Source of the DNA: Leishmania donovani | Lineage: Eukaryota > Euglenozoa > Kinetoplastea > Trypanosomatida > Trypanosomatidae | DNA length: 64,000 nucleotides | NCBI RefSeq assembly: GCF_000227135.1 | Contig: NC_018229.1 | Span: 191,816-255,815, forward strand | Direction of reading: 5' to 3' | Part shown: positions 61,642 through 64,000 of the stretch, in pieces | Layout: every line of letters begins with the position of its first letter | Position numbering within the stretch: position 1 is the stretch's first letter | Notes under the pieces: model-generated | Databases searched by the model: none | What the model was told of the DNA's origin: nothing | What the model saw: only the letters and a program-made list of their open reading frames with translations | Made by a program: the position numbers and the translations under genes

Positions 61642-64000
61642 TCACACCAGTTTTGACGAGTCGAGCGATTGAGCGCTTCCGACGGAATGCAGGTCGAAGC
61701 GGTCACCGGCATTCGCACAGTTCATGCCCCCGTTATTGTTCGGTCCGTTGGAGCTGACTTGGTGATTGCCACCGAGGCCGCCGGCCCCGCCACCCGTTCG
61801 GCTGCCAAGTCCGTTGCGGTGAAGCGCTTGCTGCTGCTGCTGCATGCGACGGCGACGCGCCACCACCTCCACCATCCAGTCATGAATGGAAGTGTCTCGG
61901 GCTTGCAGGATGGGGTGGTAGAAAAGCTCCGCTGCCGTGCTGCGCTGGTTGGGATTGCGCTGCAGACAGGCGAGGAGGAAATCGCGTACGCCCGGTACGT
62001 CGCATTCGATGGGCAGCTCACTGTTCTCGCCCATGGCGCGGTAGTAATCGCACATTTCTGGAAGCCCCAGCGCGTGCTGCGGCAACTCCACAGACAGCAC
62101 CTCGGCAGCGATGCAGCCGATAGACCACACATCACAGGCACGCCCGTACGGATCGCCGACCAAAATCTCAGGAGCCATGTACGCGAACGTGCCTCTGATA
62201 AGCCGAAGGTCTCCACCGTGCTTGTGCACAGCCGTGCCAAAGTCCGTAATCTTGATGTGCCCCTGGCGAAAGAGGACGTTGTCCGGCTTCAAGTCGCGAT
62301 GCACGATGCGCATGTTGTGCAGATAGGAAACGGCACTGATGATCTCCCGCAGCAGATGTTTGATCTCTGGGGGGTTCACCAGCTTTCCGCTGTGAATCAA
62401 CGATCTCAGCGAGCCGCCGGTACAGAGCTCCATAAAGATGGAGATGCAGTTATCGTCACGTTCGCAGTAGTAGTATCGCACAATGTTGGGATGCTGAAGT
62501 GAGCTCATTATCTCCACCTCCTGAGCAATGTCACGCAGCTGTGAGCCGACCGCGGTGGTTGCCCCACCCACCTCTTCCTCCACTGCTGCCGCCCTGGGAG
62601 ACGTTGCGGAGTTCGCGCCCGCTGCAAGGGTGCCACTGCCGCCTGCACAGGCCCCAGCAACTCCGCTGTTGACTTGCTGTTCCTCATCTTGATTCGAGTC
62701 CTCCTTCAAGTACATCCGCTTCACTGCGCACCTGGCACCTGTGTGTTCCATCTCTGCCTCGAACACGTTGCCAAAGGCACCTCCACCAAGCCGGCGGCCG
62801 AGAGTGTATGGTGGGACTTGAAAAGGCTGCGACGGGCACTGCTGCTGATGTCGCTCCTGCTCCTGCTGAGGAAGCAGCGGGGACGAGACACAACCGTGCT
62901 CCGACTCCACGCCAATGCCAGCCAGCAAGAGAGCGTTAAGGGAAGTGGAGGAAAACGGCACCAGCAGCCGGGCGGAAAAGGGCACGCTGGCCGGGTATGC
63001 CATCGCCGAGCGGGAAAAGAAAAAGACGGGCCGCCTCTCCACCTGCAGCCACGAAAGCGCCGTCTCCAACTCTGCAGATCCCTCCGCCACATCAGGGGCA
63101 TGAATCAACACCACCCCGAAACGCTCGGAACCGCGATTGAATTTGTTGAGTGCTTGAAGGTTGCTGACGCGCAACAGCATAAAATTGCGCTCCCATAGCG
63201 ATGACGCCACTTGAGAAAGGACACCCGCATTCCTGCAAAACAGCAGCGCCGTGACGTTGACATTCTCTGGCAAGTCATCGAGTTGCTGTAGCGGCTGCTG
63301 CTCCTGCATCACAATCTTTTTGCCGTCGCGCCCTCCCCGAGTCAGCTGCTCCTGTCTGCCGCTTCCACCGCTGTCAGCGGTGCTCGGCCTCGTCTGAGCT
63401 CCAGTGGCGCCACTGGTGCTGCTGGGCGTCGCTTGCTTTGTAGGACGCAGCGCTTGCTGTGCGTTCATGCGTTCGTGCACCCTGTGAGACTCCCGCTGAT
63501 CCATGTGCGCCTGATGCTGCTCGAAGGTCCCGCGGCTCAGCAGGAGTCTATTTTCACGATCTTCCTCAAACTGCTGCTTGGCTTTGTCACCAGCCTGCAA
63601 AGAACGGCTGGTGAGGGAAGCGTAGTTCCCATCGGCCAGTGTCATATCATCTTCAAAGCCGCCCCCTGCACCGCCGTTGTCACACTTTCCACTGTGAGGC
63701 CGATCCGATAGGCGATAGTAGGGCGGCGCGTTAGTAACCGGGTGGGTGCTACCCTCCGTCAGAGCTCGGAGGTTGCGTACCGCAATAGATATTTCATCCT
63801 CCATATACTCATCATCGACACCTGTGTCGTCATCGCCCGCTGTGTAACCCCTGCAACCGTTGTCCGCCGCGTCCCGAGACGTCTTCACCGCACCGCGGTG
63901 TCTGTACCCGCTTCTACTGCCCACATCTCGTTTTTCCGCCATTTCCTCCTCCTCCATCTTCTTCTGAGCTGCGCGCACCACCTCCTCGCGGAAGTACCTG
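61642..64000 (-). CDS. MRK1: STE11/MEKK-type protein kinase with degenerate receiver-like domain (5' end outside window)
   Basis: The frame is open to the window edge (first codons read RYFREEVVRAAQKK), so the N-terminus is missing; 785 residues are visible. Residue numbers refer to this part. Residues 249-361 resemble a response-regulator receiver domain: strand VTALLFC, helix, FGVVLIHAPDV, RPVFFFSRS and LLVPFSSTSLNALLL, but the acidic pocket and lysine are lost. The kinase domain (about 396-696) has LGGGAFGNV (404-412), CAVKRM (Lys 427), a roughly 60-residue low-complexity insert before helix C, Glu 494, HRDLKPDN (Asp 569), DFG (Asp 586) and APE. All catalytic residues are present. The GTFAYMAPEILVG segment fits STE11/MAP3K kinases. 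A poly-Gln and Asn/Gly-rich tail follows. The symbol rests on remembered co-location of MEKK-related kinase 1 with VDAC on T. brucei chromosome 2, and is tentative. Confidence 0.88.
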   Translation of the reverse strand, partial: RYFREEVVRAAQKKMEEEEMAEKRDVGSRSGYRHRGAVKTSRDAADNGCRGYTAGDDDTGVDDEYMEDEISIAVRNLRALTEGSTHPVTNAPPYYRLSDRPHSGKCDNGGAGGGFEDDMTLADGNYASLTSRSLQAGDKAKQQFEEDRENRLLLSRGTFEQHQAHMDQRESHRVHERMNAQQALRPTKQATPSSTSGATGAQTRPSTADSGGSGRQEQLTRGGRDGKKIVMQEQQPLQQLDDLPENVNVTALLFCRNAGVLSQVASSLWERNFMLLRVSNLQALNKFNRGSERFGVVLIHAPDVAEGSAELETALSWLQVERRPVFFFSRSAMAYPASVPFSARLLVPFSSTSLNALLLAGIGVESEHGCVSSPLLPQQEQERHQQQCPSQPFQVPPYTLGRRLGGGAFGNVFEAEMEHTGARCAVKRMYLKEDSNQDEEQQVNSGVAGACAGGSGTLAAGANSATSPRAAAVEEEVGGATTAVGSQLRDIAQEVEIMSSLQHPNIVRYYYCERDDNCISIFMELCTGGSLRSLIHSGKLVNPPEIKHLLREIISAVSYLHNMRIVHRDLKPDNVLFRQGHIKITDFGTAVHKHGGDLRLIRGTFAYMAPEILVGDPYGRACDVWSIGCIAAEVLSVELPQHALGLPEMCDYYRAMGENSELPIECDVPGVRDFLLACLQRNPNQRSTAAELFYHPILQARDTSIHDWMVEVVARRRRMQQQQQALHRNGLGSRTGGGAGGLGGNHQVSSNGPNNNGGMNCANAGDRFDLHSVGSAQSLDSSKLV

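Noticed and set aside
1..64000. tRNA, rRNA or snoRNA genes
   Set aside because: No convincing tRNA B-box or cloverleaf context or rRNA segment was seen by eye; small snoRNAs cannot be excluded without a covariance search.

Overview
The window looks like part of a trypanosomatid nuclear chromosome, most likely Leishmania or a close relative. The evidence is long GC-rich intronless reading frames, all on the minus strand; kilobase-scale intergenic DNA full of (CA/GT)n, (TA)n and homopurine tracts; pyrimidine tract plus AG signals just upstream of several start codons, as expected for spliced-leader trans-splicing; two copies of a SIDER-like degenerate retroposon; and large Ser/Ala/Gly/Thr-rich proteins. 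From memory, VDAC genes and a MEKK-related kinase also lie on chromosome 2 of Leishmania major and Trypanosoma brucei, so this may be the chromosome 2 equivalent. That was not checked.

Thirteen protein genes form one directional cluster read from high to low coordinates. In transcription order they are: a STE11/MEKK-like kinase whose N-terminus lies beyond the window (61642-64000), preceded in the chain by a degenerate receiver-like domain; an 847-residue unknown protein (54556-57099); a 163-residue unknown protein (52963-53454); a multi-pass membrane protein (49428-50924); an 863-residue unknown protein (45334-47925); a 6.4 kb interval with no clear gene; a 2109-residue low-complexity protein (32548-38877); a 170-residue protein with a basic, possibly mitochondrial N-terminus (30419-30931); a type I glycerate kinase with large insertions (26216-29065); a 1125-residue unknown, possibly mitochondrial protein (22010-25387); a small basic, possibly nucleolar protein (20471-21145); a 3583-residue Ser/Ala-rich protein (8133-18884); and two diverged VDAC-type outer mitochondrial membrane porins (5942-6817 and 967-1800).

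The genes do not form a metabolic pathway. As is usual in kinetoplastids, they share a transcription unit without obvious functional linkage, although several products (two porins and two possible presequence proteins) point to the mitochondrion. No tRNA, rRNA, CRISPR array, plus-strand gene or strand-switch was seen.

Seven runs of exactly 99 N mark assembly gaps of unknown true size. Five lie in simple or homopolymer repeats. The other two (58176-58274 and 59313-59411) separate directly duplicated flanks and are probably artefacts of unmerged contig ends. Start codons were set at the first in-frame ATG, because several frames run open upstream only through GTG or TTG codons.
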